The translations under genes and the position numbers were made by a program. From CAYNFP01 sp964396655 (GTDB lineage: Bacteria > Bacillota_I > Bacilli_A > RF39 > UBA660): a stretch of 64,000 nt of DNA. The stretch lies in NCBI GenBank assembly GCA_964396655.1, contig CAYNFP010000001.1, forward strand, positions 138,041-202,040, in the 5' to 3' direction. The notes below the pieces were generated by a model that saw only the letters and a program-made list of their open reading frames with translations, searched no databases and had not been told where the DNA came from. Below are positions 1-8,393 of the stretch, one piece after another. How positions within the stretch are numbered: position 1 is the first letter of the stretch; each line of letters begins with the position of its first letter.

Positions 1-318
1 TCTTATGGCGGAAACGGATATAATAATGCAAGAGGTAATTCTTCTGGTGGAACTGGTCAAGGAGCCACAGTATCAACAAATTCAACTTGTGAATTTAATC
101 AAGGGACTACTTCTGGATGTAATGCTGGAGTGACCGCTTATGCAGGCGGAGGCGGTGGCGGTGCCGGAATGTCTGGAGGAGAAGCTGGAACATCTGGGTC
201 TGCTGGAGCTGGATGTGGCGGAACAAATACAGGTTGCGGTGGTCGAGGCGGAATTGGTGGAACTGGTGGAACTCAAAGTGGTATTGCAGGAATTATTGTA
301 ATTAGAAATAAAAGGTAA
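1..318 (+). CDS. C-terminal end of a glycine-rich protein (5' partial)
   Basis: An open frame runs in from the window edge and ends in a stop at 316-318, giving about 105 residues without a start. The protein is dominated by Gly, Ser, Thr and Asn, with runs such as AGGGGGGAGMSGG and several isolated cysteines, and it ends in a short hydrophobic strand, GIAGIIVIRNKR. This composition resembles glycine-rich ends of secreted or surface proteins in gut Bacillota, but no specific family is recognised. Base composition is far more GC-rich than the neighbours, as the glycine codons require. A terminator hairpin follows at once. Confidence 0.7.
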   Translation, partial: SYGGNGYNNARGNSSGGTGQGATVSTNSTCEFNQGTTSGCNAGVTAYAGGGGGGAGMSGGEAGTSGSAGAGCGGTNTGCGGRGGIGGTGGTQSGIAGIIVIRNKR

Positions 319-338
319 ATATTTGCCTTTTGTTTTTT
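307..338 (+). terminator. Intrinsic terminator after the glycine-rich gene
   Basis: The inverted repeat AAAAGGTAAA / TTTGCCTTTT is followed by a T-rich run. It closes the upstream transcript before engB. Confidence 0.6.
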
Positions 339-375
339 AATTGTATATAATATTAAATGAAGGTGAGAAATATAA

Positions 376-963
376 ATGGAAATTACAAAAGTAGAAGAAC
401 CTATTACTGCGGTTAGAATAACTCAATATCCCTTAGATAATAAAAATGAATTTTTAATTATAGGGAAAAGTAATGTAGGTAAAAGTAGTTTTATAAATAC
501 TTTATTAAATAGAAAGAATTTTGCAAGAACAAGTTCTAAACCGGGAAAAACTCAAACATTAAATTTTTATCATTGTAATGATAAATTTTATTTAATAGAT
601 GTTCCTGGATATGGTTTTTCTTCAGTATCTCATAAGTTACAGGAAAAATTTGGATTAATGATTGAAGAATATTTAAAAAACAGACCAAACTTAAAACATG
701 TATTTTTACTAGTTGATTATAGACATAAACCAGCAGAAAATGATTTATTAATGTATAATTTTCTAAAATATTATAATTTACCAGTTACCATAATATGTAC
801 TAAATATGATAAAATTCAAAAGATGGGAAGAGAAAAGCAAGATAAGGTAATTAAAAGTATATTTGATATAGCTTTAGGAGATGAGATAGTTAATTTCTCT
901 AGTGTAACTAAAGTTGGAAAAGAAAGAGTATACGAAATAATAGATAGTTACCAAAATAATTAA
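376..963 (+). CDS. engB: Ribosome biogenesis GTP-binding protein EngB (YsxC)
   Basis: The product is a 195-residue TRAFAC-class GTPase, the normal length for EngB/YihA/YsxC, which acts in late assembly of the large ribosomal subunit. The P-loop GKSNVGKSS lies at residues 30-38, followed by the G2/switch I stretch SSKPGKTQTLNF, the G3 motif DVPGYG and the G4 motif TKYD. The ATG start has a GGTGAG-type ribosome binding site just upstream. A palindromic terminator follows and der comes next, so two ribosome-assembly GTPases are neighbours. Confidence 0.96.
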   Translation: MEITKVEEPITAVRITQYPLDNKNEFLIIGKSNVGKSSFINTLLNRKNFARTSSKPGKTQTLNFYHCNDKFYLIDVPGYGFSSVSHKLQEKFGLMIEEYLKNRPNLKHVFLLVDYRHKPAENDLLMYNFLKYYNLPVTIICTKYDKIQKMGREKQDKVIKSIFDIALGDEIVNFSSVTKVGKERVYEIIDSYQNN

Positions 964-991
964 AGTGGGTTTATAAATTCACTTTTTTTTG
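964..991 (+). terminator. Intrinsic terminator between engB and der
   Basis: The near-palindrome AGTGGGTTTATAAATTCACT is followed by eight T residues. It ends engB transcription just before what looks like the der promoter (TATAAT in the following bases). Confidence 0.7.
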
Positions 992-1018
992 TTATAATAT
1001 CTTTGAAACGAGGAATGT

Positions 1019-2332
1019 ATGAAACAAACAGTATGTTTAGTTGGAAGACCAAATGTAGGGAAAAGCAGTTTATTTAATAGAATAGTTGGTAAAAAGATAT
1101 CTATAATAGAAGATACTCCAGGTGTTACTAGAGACAGAATATGTGCTAATACCAGTTATAATGAAAAAGATTTTTATTTAATAGATACTGGAGGACTTAA
1201 TTATTCTCCAGATGATTTTAGTGATGAAATAAAAATGCAAGTTGAAGTTGCTATCGATGAAAGTGATGTAATAATATTTATAGTTGATGGAAAAGAAGGT
1301 TTAACTTCTAATGACATATTTATTAGAGATTTATTAAAAAAGAGTGGTAAAAAAGTAGTGGTTGCTATAAATAAAGTTGATAGTAGAAAAAGTGATGATA
1401 ATATATATGATTTTTATGCTTTAGGTTTTGAAGATTATGTACCAGTAAGTGCAGAGCATGGAAGTGGTGTAAATGATTTACTTAATATTGTAGTTGCTAA
1501 TTTTAAAGAAGATATTGTTATAGAAGATGAAAGTTTATTAAAATTTTGTTTGGTTGGAAGACCAAATGTAGGAAAAAGCAGTTTGGTTAATGCTTTATTA
1601 AATGAAGAAAGAGTGATAGTTTCTGAAATTCCCGGCACTACCAGAGATGCTATTGATACAAAATTTGTATATGAAAAAAATGAATATATTCTTATAGATA
1701 CAGCGGGTTTAAGAAAAAAAGGAAAAATATTTGAATCAGTAGAAAAATATAGTCTACTCAGAAGTTTAAAAGCAATTGATAGGAGTGATGTATGCATGTT
1801 AGTTATAGATGCATCAACCGGAATTGTAGAACATGATAAACACATTGCTTCATATATTTTAGATGCAGGCAAAGCTTTAGTAATTGTTGTAAATAAATGG
1901 GATACAGTTGAAAGTAAAGATGAGGAAATGAAAAAATGGAAAAAAGATATTGAATATAATTTCCAATTTATTCCTTATGCTAGAATAGTATTTTTAAGTG
2001 CACTTACTAAAAAAAGAATACATACATTAATGCCTGAAATATTAACCGCTTATCAAAACACAATGAAAACAATAGATGATAACCTTATTAACGATATAAT
2101 AAGAGATGCTTATATTGAAAATCCACCAGCAGTAAGAAATGGTAAAAGATTAAAAATATATTATGCTAGTCAAGTAAGCACTAAACCTCCTAGAATAGAT
2201 ATTGAGGTTAACTCTAAGAATCTAGTTCACTTCTCATACAAAAGATATCTTGAAAATAAAATTAGGGAGAATATTGATTTTACTGGAACACCAATTCATA
2301 TAGAATTTAAAAATAAAGGCGAATATAACTAA
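1019..2332 (+). CDS. der: Ribosome biogenesis GTPase Der (EngA)
   Basis: Der is a double-domain GTPase needed for maturation of the 50S subunit. At 437 residues it has the usual length. Two complete GTPase domains are visible: the first has GRPNVGKSS at about residues 9-17, DTGG and NKVD, and the second has GRPNVGKSS at about residues 179-187, DTAG and NKWD. A C-terminal KH-like domain follows, with the conserved stretch NPPAVRNGKRLKIYYASQ. The ATG follows a GAGGA ribosome binding site. The gene sits between engB and a SpoVIF-like gene. Confidence 0.97.
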   Translation: MKQTVCLVGRPNVGKSSLFNRIVGKKISIIEDTPGVTRDRICANTSYNEKDFYLIDTGGLNYSPDDFSDEIKMQVEVAIDESDVIIFIVDGKEGLTSNDIFIRDLLKKSGKKVVVAINKVDSRKSDDNIYDFYALGFEDYVPVSAEHGSGVNDLLNIVVANFKEDIVIEDESLLKFCLVGRPNVGKSSLVNALLNEERVIVSEIPGTTRDAIDTKFVYEKNEYILIDTAGLRKKGKIFESVEKYSLLRSLKAIDRSDVCMLVIDASTGIVEHDKHIASYILDAGKALVIVVNKWDTVESKDEEMKKWKKDIEYNFQFIPYARIVFLSALTKKRIHTLMPEILTAYQNTMKTIDDNLINDIIRDAYIENPPAVRNGKRLKIYYASQVSTKPPRIDIEVNSKNLVHFSYKRYLENKIRENIDFTGTPIHIEFKNKGEYN

Positions 2333-2369
2333 AATAAAAGTCTTTCATATAATACTCTAGGAGGAAAAT

Positions 2370-2609
2370 ATGAAAGACGATTTTTTTGATAAAATAGAAG
2401 AAAAAACTAATATAAAGAAAGATACAATATTGGATTTAGCAAAAAAGTTACAAGAGGGTAATTTTAAAGATGATAATACTTTAAAAGAAATAATACATGA
2501 AATTAGTGATTTAACGGGTAAAGAAGTAAGTGAAGAAAAAGAAAAAAGGATTATAGATATGATTAAAAAGGATCAAGTGCCTTTAGATCCAGAAAAATAT
2601 AAACTTTAA
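2370..2609 (+). CDS. SpoVIF-like sporulation protein
   Basis: This 79-residue acidic and basic helical protein resembles the stage VI sporulation protein F family (B. subtilis YjcC type, spore coat assembly). It shows the family layout: an N-terminal FFDKIEEKTNIKKD, a central NFKDDNTLKEIIHEISDLTG matching the family's n-F-x-D-E-k-t-v-r-x-L-I-k pattern, and an ending with a short I-x-x-D-Q-V-P-x-D motif. It has a strong GGAGG ribosome binding site. It ends convergently against the femX-like gene, with the stop codons overlapping. The assignment rests on pattern memory of a small family, so the exact role is inferred. Confidence 0.65.
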   Translation: MKDDFFDKIEEKTNIKKDTILDLAKKLQEGNFKDDNTLKEIIHEISDLTGKEVSEEKEKRIIDMIKKDQVPLDPEKYKL

Positions 2610-3844
2610 TTTTTAAATTCTTTTTCTAACTTTCCAGTATTCCATAATATATTGTAATAAGTATTATTTATTACTAAATCAAATTCTCCAATATATTCAT
2701 ATACATTTGGATTAAAACTAAATTTAAAATCATTTAGTTTTTTATATGGGCTTTTTTCAGAAACATTTCCACTAACCGCATTTAAATCAATGAAACTATA
2801 ACCCATCTTTTTATAATATTCAATAAATCTGTAATGTAAAAAATAATTTATATTTTGTTTGTTAAATTCAGAGTTTACTCCACTAATTATTAAATTTACT
2901 CTAGAATTTTGTTTAATCATTAAAGCACCACCAATTATTTCACTTTTATTTCCGCTTTTTAATTTAGTATTTAATAAGTCAATTGAATGTTTTATTTCCG
3001 CTAATTTATTATCTGAATTCATTTTATTTTGAAATAATATTTCATCTTGAGAATTATTATTAAATTCTTCATTTAATTCTTCATTTTCTATAATCATAGT
3101 TTCATATTTTTTATTATATACTTCTAAATATTTATAATAATCAACTTCCACTAATAATAAATCAACCATATCACTGTCTTTAAATACTTTATAGAAATCC
3201 CCGTAATATGATTTTGTTTTATTAGATTTATCTTTTATTAAATCATAAAAAATATTAATATCTTTTTCGTTTCCAATTTTTAAAGATAAAGAAGAAGTTA
3301 AAAAAGAATGAGATTTTTTATAACATTTTTCACTAACAGTATTTTTATCAAATTCTTTTAAATTTATAATTGCGTTATATTTAGGTAACATAGATTCAAA
3401 ATATAAATTGTTTTTTAACTTTTCATAACCAAATTTTCTCATTAATGATATTAAATTTTTATTATTAACATTTACAATTTTCTTTTTATTTTCATAATCT
3501 ATTTTAGAATAAATAACTTCTGGATTTATTTTTATAAAAGCAAAATTTTTAAGCAAGAAAAATGCTTTTATTTTAGATGTGAATTCATTTAATAAATCTT
3601 CATCTAAATAATTTATTAAAAAACCTCTAGGAGCATAACCATATTTAATAGTTGGTGCGATAGTTTTATATAATATTAAAGAAGCTCCTACTAATTTATT
3701 ATATTTATAGGCCCCTATATACATAATTTGATATTTAAAGTTTTGCATTAAAACACCATAATTTTCTGTTTGATAATAATTACTTAAAATATGATTGTTT
3801 GCAAATTCCATAAATGTTTTTGAATCAATTTCTTTAATAATCAT
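2606..3844 (-). CDS. FemX/FemAB-family peptidyltransferase
   Basis: The product is 412 residues long and resembles the FemABX family, which uses aminoacyl-tRNA to build the interpeptide bridge of peptidoglycan at the cytoplasmic face of the membrane. Visible family features are the N-terminal GNAT-like half with YGYAPRGFLINY, a coiled-coil insertion around residues 245-310, and the C-terminal half with GGALMI, YFLHYRFIEYYKKMGYSFIDLNAVSGN and LNDFKFSFNPNVYEYIGEFDLVIN (given here as adjacent pieces). I placed the start at the ATG at 3844 because a GGAGGT site lies seven bases upstream; a longer frame to 3973 is only AT-rich leader. It is transcribed alone, divergent from the next gene. Confidence 0.85.
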   Translation of the reverse strand: MIIKEIDSKTFMEFANNHILSNYYQTENYGVLMQNFKYQIMYIGAYKYNKLVGASLILYKTIAPTIKYGYAPRGFLINYLDEDLLNEFTSKIKAFFLLKNFAFIKINPEVIYSKIDYENKKKIVNVNNKNLISLMRKFGYEKLKNNLYFESMLPKYNAIINLKEFDKNTVSEKCYKKSHSFLTSSLSLKIGNEKDINIFYDLIKDKSNKTKSYYGDFYKVFKDSDMVDLLLVEVDYYKYLEVYNKKYETMIIENEELNEEFNNNSQDEILFQNKMNSDNKLAEIKHSIDLLNTKLKSGNKSEIIGGALMIKQNSRVNLIISGVNSEFNKQNINYFLHYRFIEYYKKMGYSFIDLNAVSGNVSEKSPYKKLNDFKFSFNPNVYEYIGEFDLVINNTYYNILWNTGKLEKEFKN

Positions 3845-3936
3845 GGCTACCTCCAAAACATAGGAAATATTATAACATATTTGACATATAAAATAAACAA
3901 AATTAGTAGTATAATTAAAATAGGATAGGTGATTGT

Positions 3937-4539
3937 ATGAAAGATATTTTAGATAAAATAAAATTAGAATCAAAAATTATTAATAAAAAGGATCTTTATA
4001 TATTATTTGATAAACTTTTAAATAAAACAAAAAAATCATTTAATAAATTAGAAATCGAACAATATTATAAATGTGATATGGATGAAAATTATGAAAATTA
4101 TATAAATGGGAATTACGACGCATTAATAAAAGTATTTGACAATTTTTCTAAAGATTGGGCTTACACTATTAAAGATAATATAGAATTTAAAAGATTGCAT
4201 TTAATAAATAAACCAATTACCCAATATATAAATTATGAAATGTATTTTTATATGATAAATGAAAAAGCAGGAGAAAAAATAAAATGTTTAGATTTTGATA
4301 AATCAGGGATTAGATATGAAGAAGTATCTGATTTCATAATTTTTGATGATAACGAATTAATAATAAATTGCCATAATAAAGGAGAATATTTAAAATCATA
4401 TTATTGTAATGATAAAGTTATGATAAGAAAATTATTAAAAGAATATGAAACCCTTTATTCAAAAGCTATAGATTATAAAAAAATAGTAAATTTAGATAAA
4501 AATTTAATAACAAAAATGAAAGAAAATGGTTTGATTTAA
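3937..4539 (+). CDS. DUF6879-like protein of unknown function
   Basis: This 200-residue soluble protein has no signal peptide. Its middle and C-terminal part (FKRLHLINKPITQYINYEMY, then AGEKIKCLD and DFIIFDD) resembles the DUF6879 pattern of an arginine strand, P-x-x-x-Y, a GE motif and a D-F-x-x-F-D strand. The function of that family is not established. Upstream lies a leader with AGGTGATTG directly before the ATG, and this leader is almost identical to that of the neighbouring enolase gene. The family match is from pattern memory and is moderate. Confidence 0.55.
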   Translation: MKDILDKIKLESKIINKKDLYILFDKLLNKTKKSFNKLEIEQYYKCDMDENYENYINGNYDALIKVFDNFSKDWAYTIKDNIEFKRLHLINKPITQYINYEMYFYMINEKAGEKIKCLDFDKSGIRYEEVSDFIIFDDNELIINCHNKGEYLKSYYCNDKVMIRKLLKEYETLYSKAIDYKKIVNLDKNLITKMKENGLI

Positions 4540-4570
4540 ATTGTACAAATATACAATTTAAATTAGTTGT

Positions 4571-4601
4571 AGTATAATTAAGATAGAATAGGTGATTGTT
4601 T
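4571..4601 (+). promoter_or_regulatory. Promoter/leader of eno, near-duplicate of the leader at 3907-3936
   Basis: GTAGTATAATTAAGATAGAATAGGTGATTG precedes eno, and GTAGTATAATTAAAATAGGATAGGTGATTG precedes the gene at 3937. The two differ at only two positions. Each has a TATAAT-like -10 box and an AGGTGAT ribosome binding site. The AGGTGAT site also decides the enolase start: it is six bases from the ATG at 4602, whereas an in-frame TTG at 4596 lies on top of it. Confidence 0.6.
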
Positions 4602-5843
4602 ATGAGTAAAATAAAAAATATAATAGCAAGAGAAATATTGGATTCTAGAGGTATTCCTACAATAGAAACAAAAGTATATACAGAAAACGGAACTATAGGA
4701 ATGTTTTCGGTGCCTTCTGGAGCCTCTAAAGGTGAAAGAGAAGCTTTGGAGTTAAGAGATGGAGATAAGAATAGGTATAATGGTAATGGTGTTTTAAATG
4801 CTGTTAAAAACGTTAATACAATAATAAAATACGGTTTATTAGGAATTGAAGTAAGTAGTCAAAAAGAAATAGATTCTATGTTAACTGAAATAGACGGTAC
4901 AAGCAATAAATCTAATTTAGGAGCAAATGCATTATTGTCAGTTAGTATAGCATGTCTTAGAGCAGCAGCTTCAGAACACAATGAAACTTTATATAATTAT
5001 TTAAATAAGAAAGAAAAGAAACTACCTTATGGAATGTTTAATATTGTAAATGGAGGAAAACACGCATTTAATAACTTAGATATACAAGAATTTATGATAG
5101 TTCCTAAATTCCCTAAATTTAGTAAAACAATAGAGTGTGTAAGTGAAGTATTCTATGCGTTAAAGAAAATATTAGAAGAAAAAGAATTATCTACTTCGGT
5201 TGGAGATGAAGGAGGCTTTGCACCTAATCTAAAAAGCAATAAAGAAGCGTTAGATGTAATAGTTGAAGCTATAAAAAAAGCAAATTATATTCCAGGTAAA
5301 GAAGTATTCTTAGCAATGGATGTCGCAGCCTCATCATTTTATGATAAAAAAGAAAAAAAATATAATTTGGATAACAAATTAATTACAAGAGAAGAATTAC
5401 TTGATTACTATACAGAATTATTACAAGATTATCCAATAATAAGTATAGAAGATCCTTTTGATGAAAATGATTATGAAGGATTTAAATTAATAACAGAAAA
5501 ACTTGGTAAAAAAATAAGTATAGTTGGGGATGACTTATTTGTTACAAATAAAGAATTACTTAAAAAAGGTATAGAAAAAGGATTATGTAATGCAATACTT
5601 ATTAAACCTAATCAAATTGGAACATTCTATGAAATGTTAGAAACAATAGTATTAGCTAAACAAAACAAATATATAACAATACTATCTCATAGAAGTGGAG
5701 AAACAACAGATCCTTTTATAGCAGAAGCAGTAGTAGCTTTAAACATGCCATTTATAAAAGCTGGTTCAATTACCAGAGGAGAAAGAATTGCAAAATACAA
5801 TAAATTATTAGAAATAGAAGAGGAATTAGAGCAATATAAATAA
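4602..5843 (+). CDS. eno: Enolase
   Basis: Enolase converts 2-phosphoglycerate to phosphoenolpyruvate in glycolysis and can also be surface-exposed. The 413-residue product is slightly shorter than the usual 430. Signature pieces include LDSRGIPTIE, the flexible loop SGASKGEREALEL, DIQEFM, GDEGGFAPN with the proton-relay glutamate, SIEDPF with a metal-binding aspartate, GDDLF, IKPNQIGT with the catalytic lysine, SHRSGET, and GSITRGERIAKYNKLL near the end. The usual NGGSHA loop reads NGGKHA. No other glycolytic gene is nearby, and a terminator overlaps the end of the gene. Confidence 0.97.
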   Translation: MSKIKNIIAREILDSRGIPTIETKVYTENGTIGMFSVPSGASKGEREALELRDGDKNRYNGNGVLNAVKNVNTIIKYGLLGIEVSSQKEIDSMLTEIDGTSNKSNLGANALLSVSIACLRAAASEHNETLYNYLNKKEKKLPYGMFNIVNGGKHAFNNLDIQEFMIVPKFPKFSKTIECVSEVFYALKKILEEKELSTSVGDEGGFAPNLKSNKEALDVIVEAIKKANYIPGKEVFLAMDVAASSFYDKKEKKYNLDNKLITREELLDYYTELLQDYPIISIEDPFDENDYEGFKLITEKLGKKISIVGDDLFVTNKELLKKGIEKGLCNAILIKPNQIGTFYEMLETIVLAKQNKYITILSHRSGETTDPFIAEAVVALNMPFIKAGSITRGERIAKYNKLLEIEEELEQYK

Positions 5844-5858
5844 ACTATATTGCTTTTT
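5830..5858 (+). terminator. Intrinsic terminator of eno
   Basis: The arms AGCAATATA and TATATTGCT around a seven-base loop are followed by T residues. The left arm overlaps the last codons of eno. Confidence 0.75.
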
Positions 5859-5903
5859 AATGAATTATATTAGTATAATATTAATTGAAGGGAGTTTTAT
5901 AAA

Positions 5904-6467
5904 ATGGTAGATATAACAAGATTTAATAGTTTTAAAAAATTAATCGAATATAACAATAGTATTCGTGAGGAATTTGACAAAGTAGATCAACAAGTACAAA
6001 AAATTGTTAAGAAAATTGTTTCTGATAATTCATACAAAGAAGAGCTTTGGAGGAATACAAAGTATATTGAAAAATTGGAAAAATTAAAAGGATTAGGGCT
6101 TACAGGGACAATAGGTTATACTATTGATTCTGTTGTAAATGATCATAATAATTATTTAATCGAAGAATTTCATAATACTGATTTATATGAATTATATTGC
6201 TCATTAGGATATGAATGTGAAGAATTAGAACAAGTTTTAGTAGTTTTCGCAAGAATTGAAGCAAATTTAAAAACTTTGAATTTATCAGAAGAAACTATTG
6301 ATGTAATAATTGAGAATATATTTCAAGAATATAAAAGAAGTTTATTGGAAAGACTTCAATATGAAAAAAGTGCTGAGGCATATCGAAAAACAGCTGGAGA
6401 AGAAACATATAAAACTGATCTTATGACTCTTGGTTTAAAAAATATGCCATCTCAAAATGAAGGCTAA
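5904..6467 (+). CDS. Unknown protein, paralogue A1 of a duplicated gene pair
   Basis: This 187-residue, highly charged helical protein has no membrane segment or signal peptide. I do not recognise a family. It is clearly paralogous to the protein at 7918-8334: both begin with an F-x-x-L-I-x-Y-x-N motif, share YLIEEFHN followed by an acidic residue and a hydrophobic Y in the middle, and share L-(S/P)-E-E-T near the end, then I-F-x-E-Y-K. This copy has about 40 extra C-terminal residues. It lies in a run of five co-oriented unknown genes between eno and rpmB. A GAAGGGAG ribosome binding site precedes the ATG. Confidence 0.8.
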   Translation: MVDITRFNSFKKLIEYNNSIREEFDKVDQQVQKIVKKIVSDNSYKEELWRNTKYIEKLEKLKGLGLTGTIGYTIDSVVNDHNNYLIEEFHNTDLYELYCSLGYECEELEQVLVVFARIEANLKTLNLSEETIDVIIENIFQEYKRSLLERLQYEKSAEAYRKTAGEETYKTDLMTLGLKNMPSQNEG

Positions 6468-6473
6468 TAAATA

Positions 6474-6512
6474 AAAAAATATTATAAGAGAATTGTTCTT
6501 ATAATATTTTGT
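6474..6512 (+). terminator. Strong intrinsic terminator
   Basis: A 14-bp perfect stem (AAAATATTATAAGA / TCTTATAATATTTT) with a seven-base loop separates genes A1 and B1. Because it is A/T-flanked on both sides it could work in both directions. Confidence 0.7.
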
Positions 6513-6549
6513 GATAATATAATTGTCAATAGAAAGAGAGAAATAAAAA

Positions 6550-7341
6550 ATGAGTGAAATTTTAAAGTTTAGTACATATAAAGAAATGGATGCATTTTAT
6601 GGAGAAATCAAGTCTTTAGATATTGTGCTTAATTCCTTTAGCTATGGAAGGGATCATATGACAGAAATGTCATATATTTTAGAGGATTATTATGAAAAAA
6701 TTGCAAATAAAGCAATTAAAAACAGCAAAATCGGAGAATCAACACTTAAAATAAAAGAACGTTATAAAGAATATTATAAATATCTATTGAATGAATTTAA
6801 AAAATTATTAACAGAAGAAGCAAAAGAATTAATTCCTTGGGTAGCTTATGAAATGAATAGTTTTTCAAAAATAAAAGAAGCATTTAGTTTAGAAATAGAA
6901 AAAATAGTTACAAGTGGTGAATTTATAGAAATATTAAAAGAAGCATTATTAAAAGTAACAGGAAGAACTTATTCTTATCATAAAATTTTTGGAAGAATAG
7001 TATATGGTGAAATAGATGGGGATTCAGATAAAATTTTAAGTAATAATCCTTTGGGTAAAAAAGAATATGAAATCTTAGTGGCAGATGATTTCCCTTTAAC
7101 AAAATTACCATTTTCAGAGTTTGAAAAACCTCTTGAAATAGAAATAGAAGAACTGATAAAAGCAAATTTTGTAATATTAGATAATCCTTTTCATAGTGAT
7201 TTTTCATATTGGGAAAGTCATTTTTGGGAATATGAATTTATTGGTATGCCAAAAGGAGCATATGAAATAATAAATGAAGAAATATTTAAAAGGGTAAAAG
7301 AAAATTTAGAAAATAGTGTTAAATTAACTAGAGAAAAATAA
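6550..7341 (+). CDS. Unknown protein, paralogue B1 of a duplicated gene pair
   Basis: This 263-residue soluble protein is helical in its first half and mixed in its second. It is a paralogue of the 8394-9143 protein. Shared features in order are a F-x-x-Y-x-E-x-x-A/x-Y start, K-Y-x-x-Y-L-L-x-E-F-x-K, E-L-(I/L)-P-W-x-x-Y-E, T-G-(R/K)-x-Y-S, a V-(A/S)-D-D strand, and a closing G-M-P-x-x-x-Y-x-x-x-N-E-x-x-F. No catalytic signature is visible and no family is recognised. An A-B pair order is kept in both copies, which suggests the two proteins work together. Confidence 0.8.
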   Translation: MSEILKFSTYKEMDAFYGEIKSLDIVLNSFSYGRDHMTEMSYILEDYYEKIANKAIKNSKIGESTLKIKERYKEYYKYLLNEFKKLLTEEAKELIPWVAYEMNSFSKIKEAFSLEIEKIVTSGEFIEILKEALLKVTGRTYSYHKIFGRIVYGEIDGDSDKILSNNPLGKKEYEILVADDFPLTKLPFSEFEKPLEIEIEELIKANFVILDNPFHSDFSYWESHFWEYEFIGMPKGAYEIINEEIFKRVKENLENSVKLTREK

Positions 7342-7348
7342 AATAATT

Positions 7349-7378
7349 AAAATTAGATATTTAAATATCTAATTTTTT
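7349..7378 (+). terminator. Perfect-palindrome terminator after B1
   Basis: AAATTAGATATTT and its exact complement AAATATCTAATTT abut each other and are followed by T residues. Confidence 0.65.
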
Positions 7379-7429
7379 ATGATTTGACATTTATTTATTA
7401 ATATAATATTCTATATTTAAGAGGTAATT

Positions 7430-7906
7430 ATGATAAGAGGATACAAGGTTTTTAATAAAGATTTTACTAATAGGTATGGTAAGAAGTTTGAAGTTGGTCA
7501 AACTTACTCTGCTGATGGTCAAGTTAAGTTTGCTGCTGCTCATGGAATCCATTTCTGTACAAATTTAGAAGATGTTTTTAGATATTTTGATGCTGTTGAA
7601 GATGAAGTTACAGTAGCGGAAGTTTCAACAGAAGATTGTGGTGAAAATCTTGTAAAATATGATGAAGAATATAATGGTTATTATGATATGTATGCTTGCA
7701 AAACTATAAAAATAGAAAGAGTGTTAACAAGAGAAGAAATATTTGAGATGATTATGAAAAAGGGGGAAATTTCAATAAGAAAATTTTTAGCTACTTATAA
7801 ATTAAATGAAGAAGAGAGAGAAAAATTTTTAAGAATGAACACTAATAAATTTTTAAATGGAATATTTGAATATTATCAAAATAAAAATACTTCATATTTT
7901 AAATAA
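7430..7906 (+). CDS. DUF7666-like protein
   Basis: This 158-residue protein has an N-terminal part of the DUF7666 type: R-G-Y-K-V-F-N near the start, then EVGQTY, GIHFC with a conserved cysteine, and F-R-Y-F followed by a V-x-V-A-E-V strand. This domain is widespread in phages and gut bacteria and its function is not known. The C-terminal 60 residues are helical. The gene is 11 bp from the next gene (A2), and the two share no terminator, so they are probably cotranscribed. Confidence 0.7.
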   Translation: MIRGYKVFNKDFTNRYGKKFEVGQTYSADGQVKFAAAHGIHFCTNLEDVFRYFDAVEDEVTVAEVSTEDCGENLVKYDEEYNGYYDMYACKTIKIERVLTREEIFEMIMKKGEISIRKFLATYKLNEEEREKFLRMNTNKFLNGIFEYYQNKNTSYFK

Positions 7907-7917
7907 AGGAGATATAA

Positions 7918-8334
7918 ATGATAGATTTAGCAAAATATAGAGACTTTGAAGAATTAATTAACTATTATAATGAAATTAAAGAAGAGTATGAAGATTTGAA
8001 AGAAGTTGTAGATGAAATAGATAATTTTATTGTTGCTAATCCGAGTTATTTACTTGAAGTTAGTCAAGAGTTTATTGAAAATGTGAAAATGACAATTCCA
8101 AGTATATTTAAACAAAATGATTTAATAAATTATGAGAGATATAGATATGTGGATTATCTTATAGAAGAATTTCATAATTCAGAAATTTATATTACATATT
8201 TATATATGACATATGAAGTAGATCAAATTGGTATTATATTATCCGCAATGTATAAAAATGACAACTTGCCAGAAGAAACTGTTAATAAAATAAATGAATT
8301 TATATTTGAGGAATATAAATTATTAAGAAAATAA
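7918..8334 (+). CDS. Unknown protein, paralogue A2 of a duplicated gene pair
   Basis: This 138-residue acidic helical protein is the shorter paralogue of the protein at 5904-6467, sharing YLIEEFHN, the P-E-E-T motif and F-x-E-Y-K near the end. It stops where A1 continues with its extra tail. An AAGGAG ribosome binding site overlaps the end of the DUF7666-like gene. No function can be assigned. Confidence 0.8.
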   Translation: MIDLAKYRDFEELINYYNEIKEEYEDLKEVVDEIDNFIVANPSYLLEVSQEFIENVKMTIPSIFKQNDLINYERYRYVDYLIEEFHNSEIYITYLYMTYEVDQIGIILSAMYKNDNLPEETVNKINEFIFEEYKLLRK

Positions 8335-8393
8335 TATTATTGACAATAACAAAAGAATTAAGTACAATATTTTCTTGAAATGAGGAATATTAG

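Noticed and set aside
3881..3915. TTGACA and TATAAT before the gene at 3937 as a promoter
   Set aside because: The spacing is 23 bases, too long for a sigma-A promoter; only the -10 box is probably real, or the TTGACA-like element is chance.
6923..7207. Minus-strand frame opposite gene B1
   Set aside because: It consists mainly of L, F and K from AT-rich antisense codons and has no start signals.
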